This document shows, piece after piece, positions 54,301 through 61,984 of a stretch of DNA of 64,000 nt. This stretch comes from Aureibaculum luteum. GTDB taxonomy: Bacteria; Bacteroidota; Bacteroidia; Flavobacteriales; Flavobacteriaceae. The notes under the pieces are model-generated. The model searched no databases. It saw only the letters and a list, made by a program, of their open reading frames with translations, and was not told the origin of the DNA. Each line of letters starts with the position of its first letter. Positions within the stretch are counted from its first letter, which is position 1. Both the position numbers and the translations under genes were made by a program. The DNA lies in NCBI RefSeq assembly GCF_003449015.1, contig NZ_QRGD01000003.1:62001-126000 (forward strand). The letters run 5' to 3'.

Positions 54301-54722
54301 GGCGTAAACAACTCATTTTTAAACCACCTTACCTAGAAGCTCAAAAAGCAAATAAAAAAAGCGAAGGACTAAACAATTGGAAGGCTAAAGGTTATTCTTT
54401 GGTGGGCTCCATTAAGGATAATTCATTTCTAAAATTCAACAAAATAGATTTGAACGGGTTGAAAAGTATCGATTTTACAGCATATTTTGGCGAAAATTAT
54501 GATTATAAAGGAATATTAGAAATAAGAATTGGTTCAAAAACTGGTCAATTAATTGGTACAACAAAATTAGATTATTTTAGTAAGGGTAAAGGTGAATTAA
54601 AAGCATATAACATAAAAATTATGCCTACAAATGAAGTTACAGACTTCTTTCTAGTCTTTAAAAACGGAGCTGATAAACAGCAATTTATTTGTAATGCAAA
54701 TGCAATACAGTTAAATTATTAG
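51375..54722 (+). CDS. ThuA, PQQ-type sugar dehydrogenase, PKD and cytochrome c multidomain lipoprotein
   Basis: 1115 residues. Lipoprotein signal (AISC, Cys19); ThuA domain (about 27-235, with GGGYVGIHAATDTEYDW); a six-bladed sugar-dehydrogenase-like propeller (about 260-690, with DGLLGLAVDPNYEEN and CCHSGGALEFGPKGNLF); a PKD domain (about 695-775); a c-type cytochrome with the haem motif CKACH at 857-861; and a C-terminal carbohydrate-binding-like domain (about 960-1115). The layout suggests envelope oxidation of a sugar with electrons passed to haem. Metal and cofactor use are inferred. Single gene, 12 bases after the PurM-like gene. Confidence 0.85.
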   Translation: MKSILKLTTIIFLMLAISCTTKSKEKKILVFTKTAGFKHKSIPAGATAILKMGAENGFLVDTTDNANWFTEEKLKTYSAVVFLNTTGDVLNQSQQSNFERYIQAGGGYVGIHAATDTEYDWPWYGKLAGAYFVNHPKQQEATLTIVDNKHISTQHLDSTWIKRDEWYNFKNINPDINVLIKIDESSYIGGKNNGDHPISWYHDYDGGKAFYTELGHTDETYKNPKFIDHLLGGIRYTIGDNILDYGKATTEKIPEENRFVKTVLDFNLDEPMELDELPGKGILFIERRGTLKLFDFKENKTKEIAKLDVFYGNEDGLLGLAVDPNYEENNWIYLFYSKPGDEPLQHISRFDLVDNELILESEKLLLEVPVIRKCCHSGGALEFGPKGNLFITIGDNTNPFQSDGYAPIDEREGRALWDAQKSASNTNDLRGKILRIKPEDNGTYSIPKGNLFPESTDKTRPEIYIMGNRNPFRLSIDSKTGFVYWGDIGPDAGKDNPNRGPKGMGEFDQAREAGYYGWPYTRGNNQPYNDFDFTTNTSGPKFDPNNIINNSPNNTGLKKLPPVKESQIWFSYDASEEFPWLGIGGVNPMSGPVFHKDDSPNAKETFPEYFENKLFVYEWMRDWIYVVTLDDNYDYVKADAFMPNSEFSHPMDMIFGSDGNMYVLEYGQSWNSRNMDARLDRIEYIKGNRKPIATIKNDHTIGGEPLTINFKGDLSEDYDNDELTYEWSYNGDIQSTEINPTITFDKIGTYTIELKVTDKSGESATASQKILVGNDIPEITITTDESNPFYWKGKTVAYDILVADKQDGTTTNNGIDQKDVKVSLNYIPQGRDMVKATIGHQQIIDPEGKTIIDNADCKACHAIDKKVNGPSYKDIANKYSKKDIGYLINKILNGGSGVWGETMMVAHPTLSTSDANKIVEYVLSLKLESDDTKLLPLKGTLAFNEHDTNDKNGIYILTASYTDKGKEGLESAELTGRKQLIFKPPYLEAQKANKKSEGLNNWKAKGYSLVGSIKDNSFLKFNKIDLNGLKSIDFTAYFGENYDYKGILEIRIGSKTGQLIGTTKLDYFSKGKGELKAYNIKIMPTNEVTDFFLVFKNGADKQQFICNANAIQLNY

Positions 54723-54729
54723 ATTGTCA

Positions 54730-54860
54730 TAGTTCCCTTCTTGAGAGGGACAAGGGGCTTGTTTTTAATTAATTTTCACATTATGATGTCAGGTTGAGCG
54801 GAGTCGAAACCTAACTTTATGTGTTAATGATGAGTTCTCTCCCGAATATCTCGAGACGAT
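54730..54860. repeat. Cluster of dispersed intergenic elements
   Basis: Contains TCCCTTCTTGAGAGGGA (54734-54750), AGGTTGAGCGGAGTCGAAACCT (a palindrome at 54791-54812) and further inverted pieces. The middle element shares its core with the in-gene copy at 22025. The 238-base space otherwise shows nothing. Confidence 0.45.
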
Positions 54861-54960
54861 CGAACCGACACAGTACTTTTTTTTAATAAAATGACATAGA
54901 AATAATGATATAATGTAACAAAATAACATTTAGAACTACTAATAATACCAAATCAACAAC

Positions 54961-56439
54961 ATGATCTCAAGATTTTTCAGCTTACAATGGAAACAGTTTT
55001 TCCGCTCTTCATATTGGCAAAAAAGCATGGCATTAAATATTGTAATGGTATTTTTTGCATTGTACTTTATACTCATGTTTTTAGGACTTGGCTTTGGTCT
55101 TTACCCTATATTAAAAGATAAATTTCCGAATCAAGACCCATTGCTAATTGTTAATGGATTTTTATTCTATTGGTTATTGGGCGATTTATTAATGCGATTT
55201 TTCTTTCAGAAATTGCCGGTAATGAACATAAAACCGTTGCTAACTTTACCTATAAAAAGAAGCAGTATTATACATTATGTTTTGGGTAAATCAGCCATTT
55301 CATTTTTCAATTTTTTACCATTATTTACGGTTATCCCTTTTGGTGTTATATTACTAATAAACGGATATGGAGCTACAGTAGTTTTTACTTGGATGCTTTT
55401 GATAATTACCCTAACACTGATTACTAACTTTTTAAATTTTATTATTGAAAGTAAATCTGCAGAAACGGAATTGTCATTTTTACCAATCTTAGCTTTTTCA
55501 GGAATCTTATTTGGACTTACCTATTTTAATATTGTTTCATTTAATGACTTAGTGGGTAGTGCTGTAAATGCCATCACTGCAAATCCGTTCTTATTAATTA
55601 TTCCAATAGGGATGTTAATCTTATTATATTATACCAACTTCATATCTTTAAAACAGAAATTATATATAGACCGATCGCTAAAGGCGAAAACGGAAATAGC
55701 CACCACAACAGACATGGCTTGGACCCGAAGATTTGGCTCTGTAGCTCCCTTTTTACAACTTGATTTAAAATTGCTATGGCGTAACAAAAGACCCCGTTCT
55801 TCAGTTTTTATTGTGGCCATTGGTTTGCTTTATGGATTGATTTTTTACCCGAACCCTGTATATCAAAATATGGTTAGTTTTTATGTTTTTGTAGGGATTT
55901 TTGTAACTGGAATTTTTATGATCAATTTTGGTCAATTCATTCCTGCCTGGGATAGTGGTTATTACAAATTACTGATGAGTCAAAACATTAAATACAAAGA
56001 ATACCTCAATTCAAAATATACGTTAATGATGATGAGTGCCATTTTAATGTTTGTAATCAGCATACCTTATGTTTATTTTGGTTGGAAAGTATTAGTGGTT
56101 CATTTTGCTGCTATGATCTATAACATTGGAGTTAACACGCATGTGCTTTTATATGGAGGTTCTTTTAATCGTAAAAAAATTGATTTAACCCAACGAGCTG
56201 CTTTTAATTACCAAGGTACAGGAGCTGTTCAATGGATTATCGGATTTCCTTTAATGATTATTCCGATGATTTTCTTTTACATTCCTTATAAGTTTATCAA
56301 TTTTGAAGCAGGTATTGCAACCCTTATCATTTTAGGAATTATTGGAATTGTTTTTCATGAAAAAATAATGAAAGGTATTACCAAAAGATATATAGACACA
56401 AAATATAAAATGATTAATGCCTTTGATCAAGATAACTAG
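54961..56439 (+). CDS. ABC transporter permease, DUF5687-like
   Basis: 492 residues with about 12 hydrophobic segments arranged in two groups (about 25-215 and 275-480) around a basic cytoplasmic stretch. Motifs such as PLLTLPIKRSSIIHYVLGKSAISFFNFLP fit the Bacteroidetes DUF5687 export permease family. With the ATPase gene 77 bases downstream it should form an exporter of unknown substrate in the inner membrane. The gap between the two contains a hexanucleotide repeat. Confidence 0.78.
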   Translation: MISRFFSLQWKQFFRSSYWQKSMALNIVMVFFALYFILMFLGLGFGLYPILKDKFPNQDPLLIVNGFLFYWLLGDLLMRFFFQKLPVMNIKPLLTLPIKRSSIIHYVLGKSAISFFNFLPLFTVIPFGVILLINGYGATVVFTWMLLIITLTLITNFLNFIIESKSAETELSFLPILAFSGILFGLTYFNIVSFNDLVGSAVNAITANPFLLIIPIGMLILLYYTNFISLKQKLYIDRSLKAKTEIATTTDMAWTRRFGSVAPFLQLDLKLLWRNKRPRSSVFIVAIGLLYGLIFYPNPVYQNMVSFYVFVGIFVTGIFMINFGQFIPAWDSGYYKLLMSQNIKYKEYLNSKYTLMMMSAILMFVISIPYVYFGWKVLVVHFAAMIYNIGVNTHVLLYGGSFNRKKIDLTQRAAFNYQGTGAVQWIIGFPLMIIPMIFFYIPYKFINFEAGIATLIILGIIGIVFHEKIMKGITKRYIDTKYKMINAFDQDN

Positions 56440-56444
56440 CAGAT

Positions 56445-56486
56445 AGTAGCAGTAACAGTAGCAGTAGCAGTAGCAGTAGCAGTAGC
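56445..56486. repeat. Seven tandem copies of AGTAGC
   Basis: Hexanucleotide array of 42 bp, six units exact and the second AGTAAC. It lies between the permease and the ATPase genes, 30 bases before the ATPase start codon. Confidence 0.95.
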
Positions 56487-56516
56487 AAAATTAAGGCATA
56501 TTAAAATTTACACGAC

Positions 56517-57212
56517 ATGATACAAGTAACAAATATTTCAAAAAAATACGTACAAACCACGGTTTTACAATTAGAGAATTTAGAAATCCCGAAAGGACAA
56601 TCGTTTGGATTAGTTGGCAATAACGGTGCTGGAAAAACTACTTTTTTTAATCTATTGTTAGACTTAATACAACCTACTACAGGTGCTATTACAAATAATG
56701 AAATTCAAGTTGACAAAAGTGAAGATTGGAAACCTTTTACAGCAGCTTTTATTGACGAAAGCTTTTTAATTGGTTACCTAACCCCTGAAGAATATTTTTA
56801 CTTTATTGGTGAATTACGTGGTATGAATAAAGCCGATGTAGATACTTTTTTAGAACCCTTTGAAGAATTATTTAATGGTGAAATTATAGGTAAACGTAAA
56901 TATTTACGTGATTTATCTAAAGGAAATCAGAAAAAAGCCGGTATTGTAGCTGCCTTAATTGGAAACCCTGAAGTTATAATTTTAGATGAACCCTTTGCTA
57001 ATTTAGATCCAACTACACAAATTCGTCTTAAAAAGCTACTAAAGTCTTTAACAGAAGAAAATAAAGCTACAATTTTAATTTCTAGTCACGACCTTGGTCA
57101 TGTTACTGAAGTTTGTGAACGTATTGTGGTGTTGGAAAAAGGTGAATTGATCAAGGATATTGAAACTTCAGAAGCTACTTTAAAAGAATTAGAAGGTCAT
57201 TTTTCAGTATAA
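56517..57212 (+). CDS. ABC transporter ATP-binding protein
   Basis: 231 residues. Walker A GNNGAGKT at 34-41, signature segment LSKGNQKKAGIVAAL, Walker B VIILDEPFANLDP, and the H-loop ISSHDLGH. The signature is the LSKGN variant common in export systems. Runs with the preceding permease as the exporter's ATPase; a PadR regulator gene follows after a repeat-bearing space. Confidence 0.93.
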   Translation: MIQVTNISKKYVQTTVLQLENLEIPKGQSFGLVGNNGAGKTTFFNLLLDLIQPTTGAITNNEIQVDKSEDWKPFTAAFIDESFLIGYLTPEEYFYFIGELRGMNKADVDTFLEPFEELFNGEIIGKRKYLRDLSKGNQKKAGIVAALIGNPEVIILDEPFANLDPTTQIRLKKLLKSLTEENKATILISSHDLGHVTEVCERIVVLEKGELIKDIETSEATLKELEGHFSV

Positions 57213-57219
57213 AATTCTA

Positions 57220-57326
57220 TCCCCAGCCCTCTCCGAAGGAAACGGAGCTTATTCTAGAAACTAATTTAGTCCCTCATCTAATATTAAACATATAATTGTC
57301 CCCTTGAGGGGACTTTAGGGGTGTTT
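57220..57326. repeat. Dispersed repeat after the ABC operon, matching the 23429 inverted-repeat arm
   Basis: At 57298-57324 the sequence is the same as 23430-23456 apart from one A to G change (26 of 27 bases). A second block (CCCAGCCCTCTCCGAAGGAAACGG) lies at about 57222. Only one arm is present here, so the hairpin cannot form. Confidence 0.8.
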
Positions 57327-57434
57327 ACATTACAAAAGACATTCAAATAGGTTTCCTGTTTTTAAATAAAAATTAATCTTTATTTTAATACCTAATTTTC
57401 TTATGTATATAAAATATTTATGTATAATTGATAT

Positions 57435-57767
57435 ATGGGAAATCAGAAATTATATAAAGGTACACTACAAACCATTATCCTACAACTATTAGAACAACAG
57501 GATAAAATGTATGGTTATGAAATTACCCAAAAGGTAAAAGAAATAACCAAAGGTGAATTAAAAATTACGGAAGGTGCCCTCTACCCTGCTCTTCACAAAT
57601 TAGAAGCTGAAGGCTTGTTAGATGTTGAAATCATTAATATTGGCAATCGACTTCGCAAATACTACAAGCTTACGGAACAAGGCACTAAAGAAACGGTAAA
57701 TCGTTTGGCCGAATTAGAGACTTTTTTAAAGACCATGCAAACTATTATTAATCCTAAATTGGCTTAA
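57435..57767 (+). CDS. PadR family transcriptional regulator
   Basis: 110 residues with a winged-helix N-terminus of the PadR type: QTIILQLLEQQDKMYGYEITQKV, then GALYPALHKLEAEGLLD (wing) and YYKLTEQGTKE. The C-terminal helix (to 110) likely makes the dimer. PadR repressors respond to phenolics or to membrane stress and often control adjacent membrane proteins. Here two bases upstream of the next gene, an overlapping-operon arrangement that suggests that it regulates it. Confidence 0.93.
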   Translation: MGNQKLYKGTLQTIILQLLEQQDKMYGYEITQKVKEITKGELKITEGALYPALHKLEAEGLLDVEIINIGNRLRKYYKLTEQGTKETVNRLAELETFLKTMQTIINPKLA

Positions 57768-57768
57768 T

Positions 57769-58248
57769 ATGGAGTTAACCAAAGAACATATAGAATCACT
57801 CTTTACTTTCACAGAAAAGCATTATGTAGAATGGTATGACCTGCAAACCGAATTGGTAGATCACTTAGCGAATGATATAGAACAAATATGGAAAGAAGAA
57901 CCTAACTTAACATTTACAGAAGCTCGAAACAAATCTTTTAAAAAGTTTGGGGTAATGGGTTTTTCTAGTGTGGTTGAAAAACGACAAAAGGCTCTTAATC
58001 TTAAATATTGGAAGTTAATTCTAAAAGAGTTTAAATTATTTTTTAGTCTCCCTAAAATAATCCTTACCGCCTTTTTAATAGTTTCTTACTTTTCTATTCT
58101 TGATTATTTACATGACAAAGAAACCTTTATAGTAATTTCCTTAGTATTGTTAGCTCTTATTGAATTAATATTTGTTTTTTACAGTTACAAAAAAATTAAA
58201 AGTAAACAAAAAATCACTAAAAAAAATGGCTTTTTGAGAACACATTAG
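57769..58248 (+). CDS. Membrane protein downstream of PadR, 5' part of a frameshifted gene
   Basis: 159 residues. An acidic helical N-terminus (about 1-85) with HIESLFTFTEKHYVEWYDLQTELVDHLANDIEQIW, a pattern of PadR-linked permease prefix domains, then two membrane segments (about 92-110 and 118-138). The reading ends in KKNGFLRTH directly after an A8 run at 58219-58226. One more A would join it to the reading 58227-58466 (WLFENTLVSLGG and on), which supplies further membrane segments. The intact gene would be about 233 codons. This is either a real mutation, a sequencing error, or slippage. Confidence 0.65.
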   Translation: MELTKEHIESLFTFTEKHYVEWYDLQTELVDHLANDIEQIWKEEPNLTFTEARNKSFKKFGVMGFSSVVEKRQKALNLKYWKLILKEFKLFFSLPKIILTAFLIVSYFSILDYLHDKETFIVISLVLLALIELIFVFYSYKKIKSKQKITKKNGFLRTH

Positions 58249-58253
58249 TTTCC

Positions 58254-58466
58254 TTGGGAGGCATAGGCTTTGCCTTCAGTATATTTCCCTTACAAATCTT
58301 CAATTATATTAACGATAATATTACTATCAATTACTGGGGACAATGGGTAACAGCAACGGTCATTGTTTGTTTTGGTATTTTTCTATTTATTGCCATAAAA
58401 ATTATTCCAAAAAAAATGTCAACATATATGGTTAAAAATTATCCAGAATATCAACCAATTTCATAA
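58254..58466 (+). CDS. Membrane protein, 3' part of the frameshifted gene
   Basis: 70 residues from the nominal TTG at 58254, but the frame is open from 58221, and KKWLFENTLVSLGGIGFAFSI reads as a natural continuation. Contains two hydrophobic segments and ends MVKNYPEYQPIS. The frame differs from the upstream half by the one missing A. I consider it not an independent gene. Confidence 0.5.
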   Translation: MGGIGFAFSIFPLQIFNYINDNITINYWGQWVTATVIVCFGIFLFIAIKIIPKKMSTYMVKNYPEYQPIS

Positions 58467-58503
58467 AATTTGAATTTTTCAATGCCAAAGGACAATAATC
58501 CCT

Positions 58504-58511
58504 TAAATTTG
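58504..58511 (+). promoter_or_regulatory. Bacteroidetes -7 box (TAAATTTG) of sprE
   Basis: TAnnTTTG, 28 bases before the TTG at 58540. Confidence 0.5.
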
Positions 58512-58539
58512 TAGTTACACTACTAGACAAATTCGAATT

Positions 58540-60783
58540 TTGATTAAAAAGTTTCCCCTCTGGCTTTTCATTAGTGCATTTTTACTTATTCTCATTAGTT
58601 GCTCAACTAAAAAGAATAATCTGGTAAGTAGAAACATGCATGCACTATCTACCAAGTATAATGTGCTATACAATGGGCAAGTTGCTTATGATCAAGCCAA
58701 ATTACAATTAGACGATAAATATGATGATAACTTTTGGGAGTTACTTCCAATTGAGCCACTAAAAATTGAAGAGGATGATAAGGACATTTTAATTAATCCT
58801 TCATCACCACCTAAAGACAACAATGGCGATACAGAAAGTACAGCAACTGGTTTTGAACGTGCAGAAGAAAAATCTGTAAAAGCCATTCAAAAACATGGAA
58901 TGGACATTCATGGTAAGGAACGAAATAGACAAATTGACGATGCTTATTTATTGCTAGGAAAGTCGAGATATTACTCACAACGTTTTGTTCCTGCTTTAGA
59001 AGCATTTAATTTTGTACTAGAAAACTATACTGAAAACGACCTAAAAGACCAAACTCGAGTTTGGCAAGCGAAAACATTAGTGCGTTTGCAAAATGAAGAA
59101 CTGGCAATTGAAACCCTGCAATACTTATTAAAAAACTTAAACTTACCGTTAGAGCTTGTTGAAGATGGTCATACCACAATGGCAATGGCATATCAAGCTT
59201 TAGACAGTACTGACTTAGTAATAAAGCATTTAGATAGTGCTGTATTATTTTCTGTAGATCCTAAGCAAAAATCCCGAAACCTATTCATTCTGGGTCAAGT
59301 TTACAGAAACGAGCAAAAAATTGATTCTTCAAATCTCTATTTTGAGAAATTGATGAATTTCAAAAAAGCTCCGCTACGCTATCAAGTACATGCAGAGATT
59401 GATAGAGCTAAAAACTATACAAAAGAAGACAGTACGGCTTTGTTTTTAGCACGATTTAAAAAACTAATTAAAAATAGAGATAATAGACCTTTTCTAGATG
59501 AATTGTATTATCACAAGGGACTCATAGAATCTCAAAATGATAGTATAAAAATTGGTTTAGAAGATTTTGAAAAATCATTAAGAGCAGTAAACGGAATAGA
59601 ATACCAAAGGGAATTGACCTATGAAGCCATTGGTAATATTTATTTTGATAAAGCTAAATTTGAATTGGCTGGTGCCTACTATGATAGTATTATAGGTATT
59701 ACCAAAAATAAAAATGAAAAACGTATTAGACGTTTGGTTAGAAAACGTGAAAGCCTTGAAGAAGTAATTACCTATGAAGCTCTGGCAAACACAAATGATA
59801 GTATTCTAAAAATAGCCGCACTACCTAAAGCAGAGCAAGAAGCTTTTTATCAAGGATACATAGACAGTATTAAAAAAGTTGATGAATTGGCTAAAATAAA
59901 ACTAGAAAATGCTTTAGTGAGCACCACTGGTTTTGGAAATCTATCAGACGATTCTTCTAAAAGTAGTACTAAAGGTGGTAAATTTTACTTTTACAATAAC
60001 AATGTTGCAGGTTTTGGAAAACAAGAATTTAAGCGATCTTGGGGTAATAGAGCTTTAGAAGACAATTGGAGAATATCTGCGAAGAAAGCTACGAGGGATA
60101 ACACTAAGAAAACCGAACTGTTAGCTGTTGAAGATAATTTTGACACCTCTAAAAAGTACGAATTAGATTATTATATCAGTAGAATTCCTTCTAAAAAAAG
60201 CGAGTTGGACAGTATTACCTTTTTACGAAATGATGCTTATTATAATTTAGGAATAATTTATAAAGAACAATTTAAAGAATACCCTTTGGCTGCAGAACGG
60301 TTAGAAAAACTATTAACATTTAATCCTGTTGAAAAATTAATTCTTCCTATAAATTATCATTTATATAAAATTTATGCTAATTTTGATGAAACGAAAAGCA
60401 ATAAATACAAAAACGTTGTAGTTTCTAATTATCCGGAGTCTAGATATGCGAAAATCATTCTAAACCCAGAAAAAGTATTAGCTTATGATGATGCTAATTC
60501 ACCAGAAGCAATATATAACGACATTTATTGTAATTATGATTTTCAGCATTATGTTGAAGCTTATCAAAAAACGAAAAAAGCTATAGAACGTTTCAAGGAC
60601 GAACCTATTATTCCGAAGCTAGAGTTGTTAAAAGCTCATATATTAATGAAAACTATAGGTACTGAAGCATTTAAAGAAGCATTAAGTTTTGTTGCTTTAA
60701 GTTATCCGAATACTGAAGAAGGTAAACGTGCTGTTGAAATTTTAGAGAATTTTGATAGTGACTCAGCAAATTCAGGTCAGTAA
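58540..60783 (+). CDS. sprE: SprE/PorW-like type IX secretion and gliding lipoprotein
   Basis: 747 residues, with TTG as start codon at 58540; it begins a lipoprotein signal with LILISC (Cys21) and the next Met is too late. Tetratricopeptide-like helices follow, such as AYLLLGKSRYYSQRFVPALEAFNFVLENY and TRVWQAKTLVRLQNEELAIETLQYLL. The N-terminal NLVSRNMHALSTKYNVLYNGQVAYDQA is recognisable as SprE/PorW, which links the periplasmic PorE-like machinery to the type IX system for gliding and secretion. Adjacent to bactofilin and the ATP synthase operon. Identity is from sequence memory. Confidence 0.82.
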   Translation: MIKKFPLWLFISAFLLILISCSTKKNNLVSRNMHALSTKYNVLYNGQVAYDQAKLQLDDKYDDNFWELLPIEPLKIEEDDKDILINPSSPPKDNNGDTESTATGFERAEEKSVKAIQKHGMDIHGKERNRQIDDAYLLLGKSRYYSQRFVPALEAFNFVLENYTENDLKDQTRVWQAKTLVRLQNEELAIETLQYLLKNLNLPLELVEDGHTTMAMAYQALDSTDLVIKHLDSAVLFSVDPKQKSRNLFILGQVYRNEQKIDSSNLYFEKLMNFKKAPLRYQVHAEIDRAKNYTKEDSTALFLARFKKLIKNRDNRPFLDELYYHKGLIESQNDSIKIGLEDFEKSLRAVNGIEYQRELTYEAIGNIYFDKAKFELAGAYYDSIIGITKNKNEKRIRRLVRKRESLEEVITYEALANTNDSILKIAALPKAEQEAFYQGYIDSIKKVDELAKIKLENALVSTTGFGNLSDDSSKSSTKGGKFYFYNNNVAGFGKQEFKRSWGNRALEDNWRISAKKATRDNTKKTELLAVEDNFDTSKKYELDYYISRIPSKKSELDSITFLRNDAYYNLGIIYKEQFKEYPLAAERLEKLLTFNPVEKLILPINYHLYKIYANFDETKSNKYKNVVVSNYPESRYAKIILNPEKVLAYDDANSPEAIYNDIYCNYDFQHYVEAYQKTKKAIERFKDEPIIPKLELLKAHILMKTIGTEAFKEALSFVALSYPNTEEGKRAVEILENFDSDSANSGQ

Positions 60784-60863
60784 GTAGTAACAAGAAAGAG
60801 AATTTTATTGCTCCCCTACAAGTAATAAAAAGTTAAATGAAGTTTAAATTTAAAAATTAAATT

Positions 60864-61280
60864 ATGTTTTCTGAAAAAAAGACAAATCCAGGACAAGTAT
60901 TAGAGAGAAATATTATTGGTAAAAATTCTTCATTTGTAGGTGATATAAAATCTGATGGCGATTTTAGAATTGATGGTAACGTTAAAGGTACTATTAAAAC
61001 ATCAGGTAGAGTTGTTATTGGTAAAGAAGGTTCTGTTGATGGAACTATTGATTGCAGTAATGCTGATATTGAAGGTAAATTTTCTGGCAATTTAAATGTT
61101 GACGAATTGTTATCATTAAAATCAACCGCTACTATTAACGGAGAAGTTGTATTAGGAAAACTTTCTGTAGAACCTGGTGCAAATTTCAATGCTTCTTGTA
61201 ATATGAAAGGTAACGTAAAAGCACTACGAAATGAGCAGCAACAAAGCCAACAACAAAGAAAAGCCGAAAAAACAGCTTAA
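60864..61280 (+). CDS. Bactofilin family cytoskeletal protein
   Basis: 138 residues. A short N-terminal tail, then the bactofilin right-handed beta-helix with repeated turns (FVGDIKSDGDFRIDGNVKGTIKTSGRVVIG, GSVDGTIDCSNADIEGKFSG, ATINGEVVLGKLSVEPGANF). Its C-terminal tail is rich in Gln and Lys. Bactofilins polymerise without nucleotide and position envelope enzymes. Its end overlaps the next gene by 50 bases in another frame. Confidence 0.92.
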   Translation: MFSEKKTNPGQVLERNIIGKNSSFVGDIKSDGDFRIDGNVKGTIKTSGRVVIGKEGSVDGTIDCSNADIEGKFSGNLNVDELLSLKSTATINGEVVLGKLSVEPGANFNASCNMKGNVKALRNEQQQSQQQRKAEKTA

Positions 61281-61476
61281 TACTTACGCTAAATTTTCTG
61301 GTATAGCCATTCAAATGTTTGCTATCATAGGTATTGGTTCGTATGCTGGGGTAAAGTTGGACGAACATTTTCCAAACACACACAATATCTATACAATTGT
61401 ATTATCTTTGGCGTCTGTTTTAATTTCGATATATATCGTTATTAGACAGATAACGCACTCATCTAAAGATAAATGA
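61231..61476 (+). CDS. AtpZ/AtpI-like small membrane protein
   Basis: 81 residues with two membrane segments, at about 23-42 and 53-72, and a Lys-rich N-terminus. YAKFSGIAIQMFAIIGIGSYAGVKLDEHF is the AtpZ/AtpI-type first segment. AtpZ/AtpI assist ion supply or c-ring assembly of F-type ATP synthases. The start overlaps the bactofilin gene by 50 bases, and the end overlaps the next gene by four. Confidence 0.82.
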   Translation: MSSNKANNKEKPKKQLNTYAKFSGIAIQMFAIIGIGSYAGVKLDEHFPNTHNIYTIVLSLASVLISIYIVIRQITHSSKDK

Positions 61477-61868
61477 ATACAATTTTTAAGAAAAGACAAG
61501 GTTCTTTTTTATTAAAACTATTATTTTTTACAATAGTCCTTTTTGCGGTACATAGTTATTTAATCCATTATTTTTATGATGGAAATCTTTTCTTCCCACT
61601 ATGGCAAATATATGCTTTTCATTGTTTAGTAACCTTTGCTATTTATGGCATTATTAATTACAAACATTCAGAAGGTAATACTCAAGTTTTTAATATATTT
61701 ATGGTTAGCACATTGCTCAAAATGATAATCGCAATTGTTTTTTTGTTACCATTACTACTTTCTGATTTTGAAAATAAAAAACCAGATGTTTTTAATTTCT
61801 TTATTCCGTATTTTTTATTTTTAGCATTTGAAGTCTTATATATAAGTGATTTATTGAAAGGAAAATAA
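61473..61868 (+). CDS. Small four-span membrane protein, DUF6168-like
   Basis: 131 residues with four hydrophobic segments (about 12-30, 42-60, 75-95, 108-125). It begins inside the stop of the AtpZ-like gene and precedes atpB, the usual place of AtpI. I believe it is the DUF6168 group of Flavobacteriia, by memory only. A role in assembling the ATP synthase c-ring or membrane sector is an inference from position. Confidence 0.68.
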   Translation: MNTIFKKRQGSFLLKLLFFTIVLFAVHSYLIHYFYDGNLFFPLWQIYAFHCLVTFAIYGIINYKHSEGNTQVFNIFMVSTLLKMIIAIVFLLPLLLSDFENKKPDVFNFFIPYFLFLAFEVLYISDLLKGK

Positions 61869-61937
61869 CCTTTCATATACAAAACTTTTACTTAAAATTT
61901 ATAATAAAATAATATTTGCCATTTAATTAAATGTCCT

Positions 61938-61945
61938 TACATTTG
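61938..61945 (+). promoter_or_regulatory. Promoter of the atp operon (-33 TTTG, -7 TACATTTG)
   Basis: TTTG at 61915-61918, a 19-base spacer and TACATTTG at 61938-61945, the best -33/-7 match of the window. It supports the atpB start at 61985 over the in-frame 61931. Confidence 0.7.
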
Positions 61946-61984
61946 CACGGAATTTTAAGAGATATATTTTTAATTGAATACGTA

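Noticed and set aside
56445-56486. CRISPR-like repeat array
   Set aside because: Direct tandem hexanucleotide without spacers; no cas genes.
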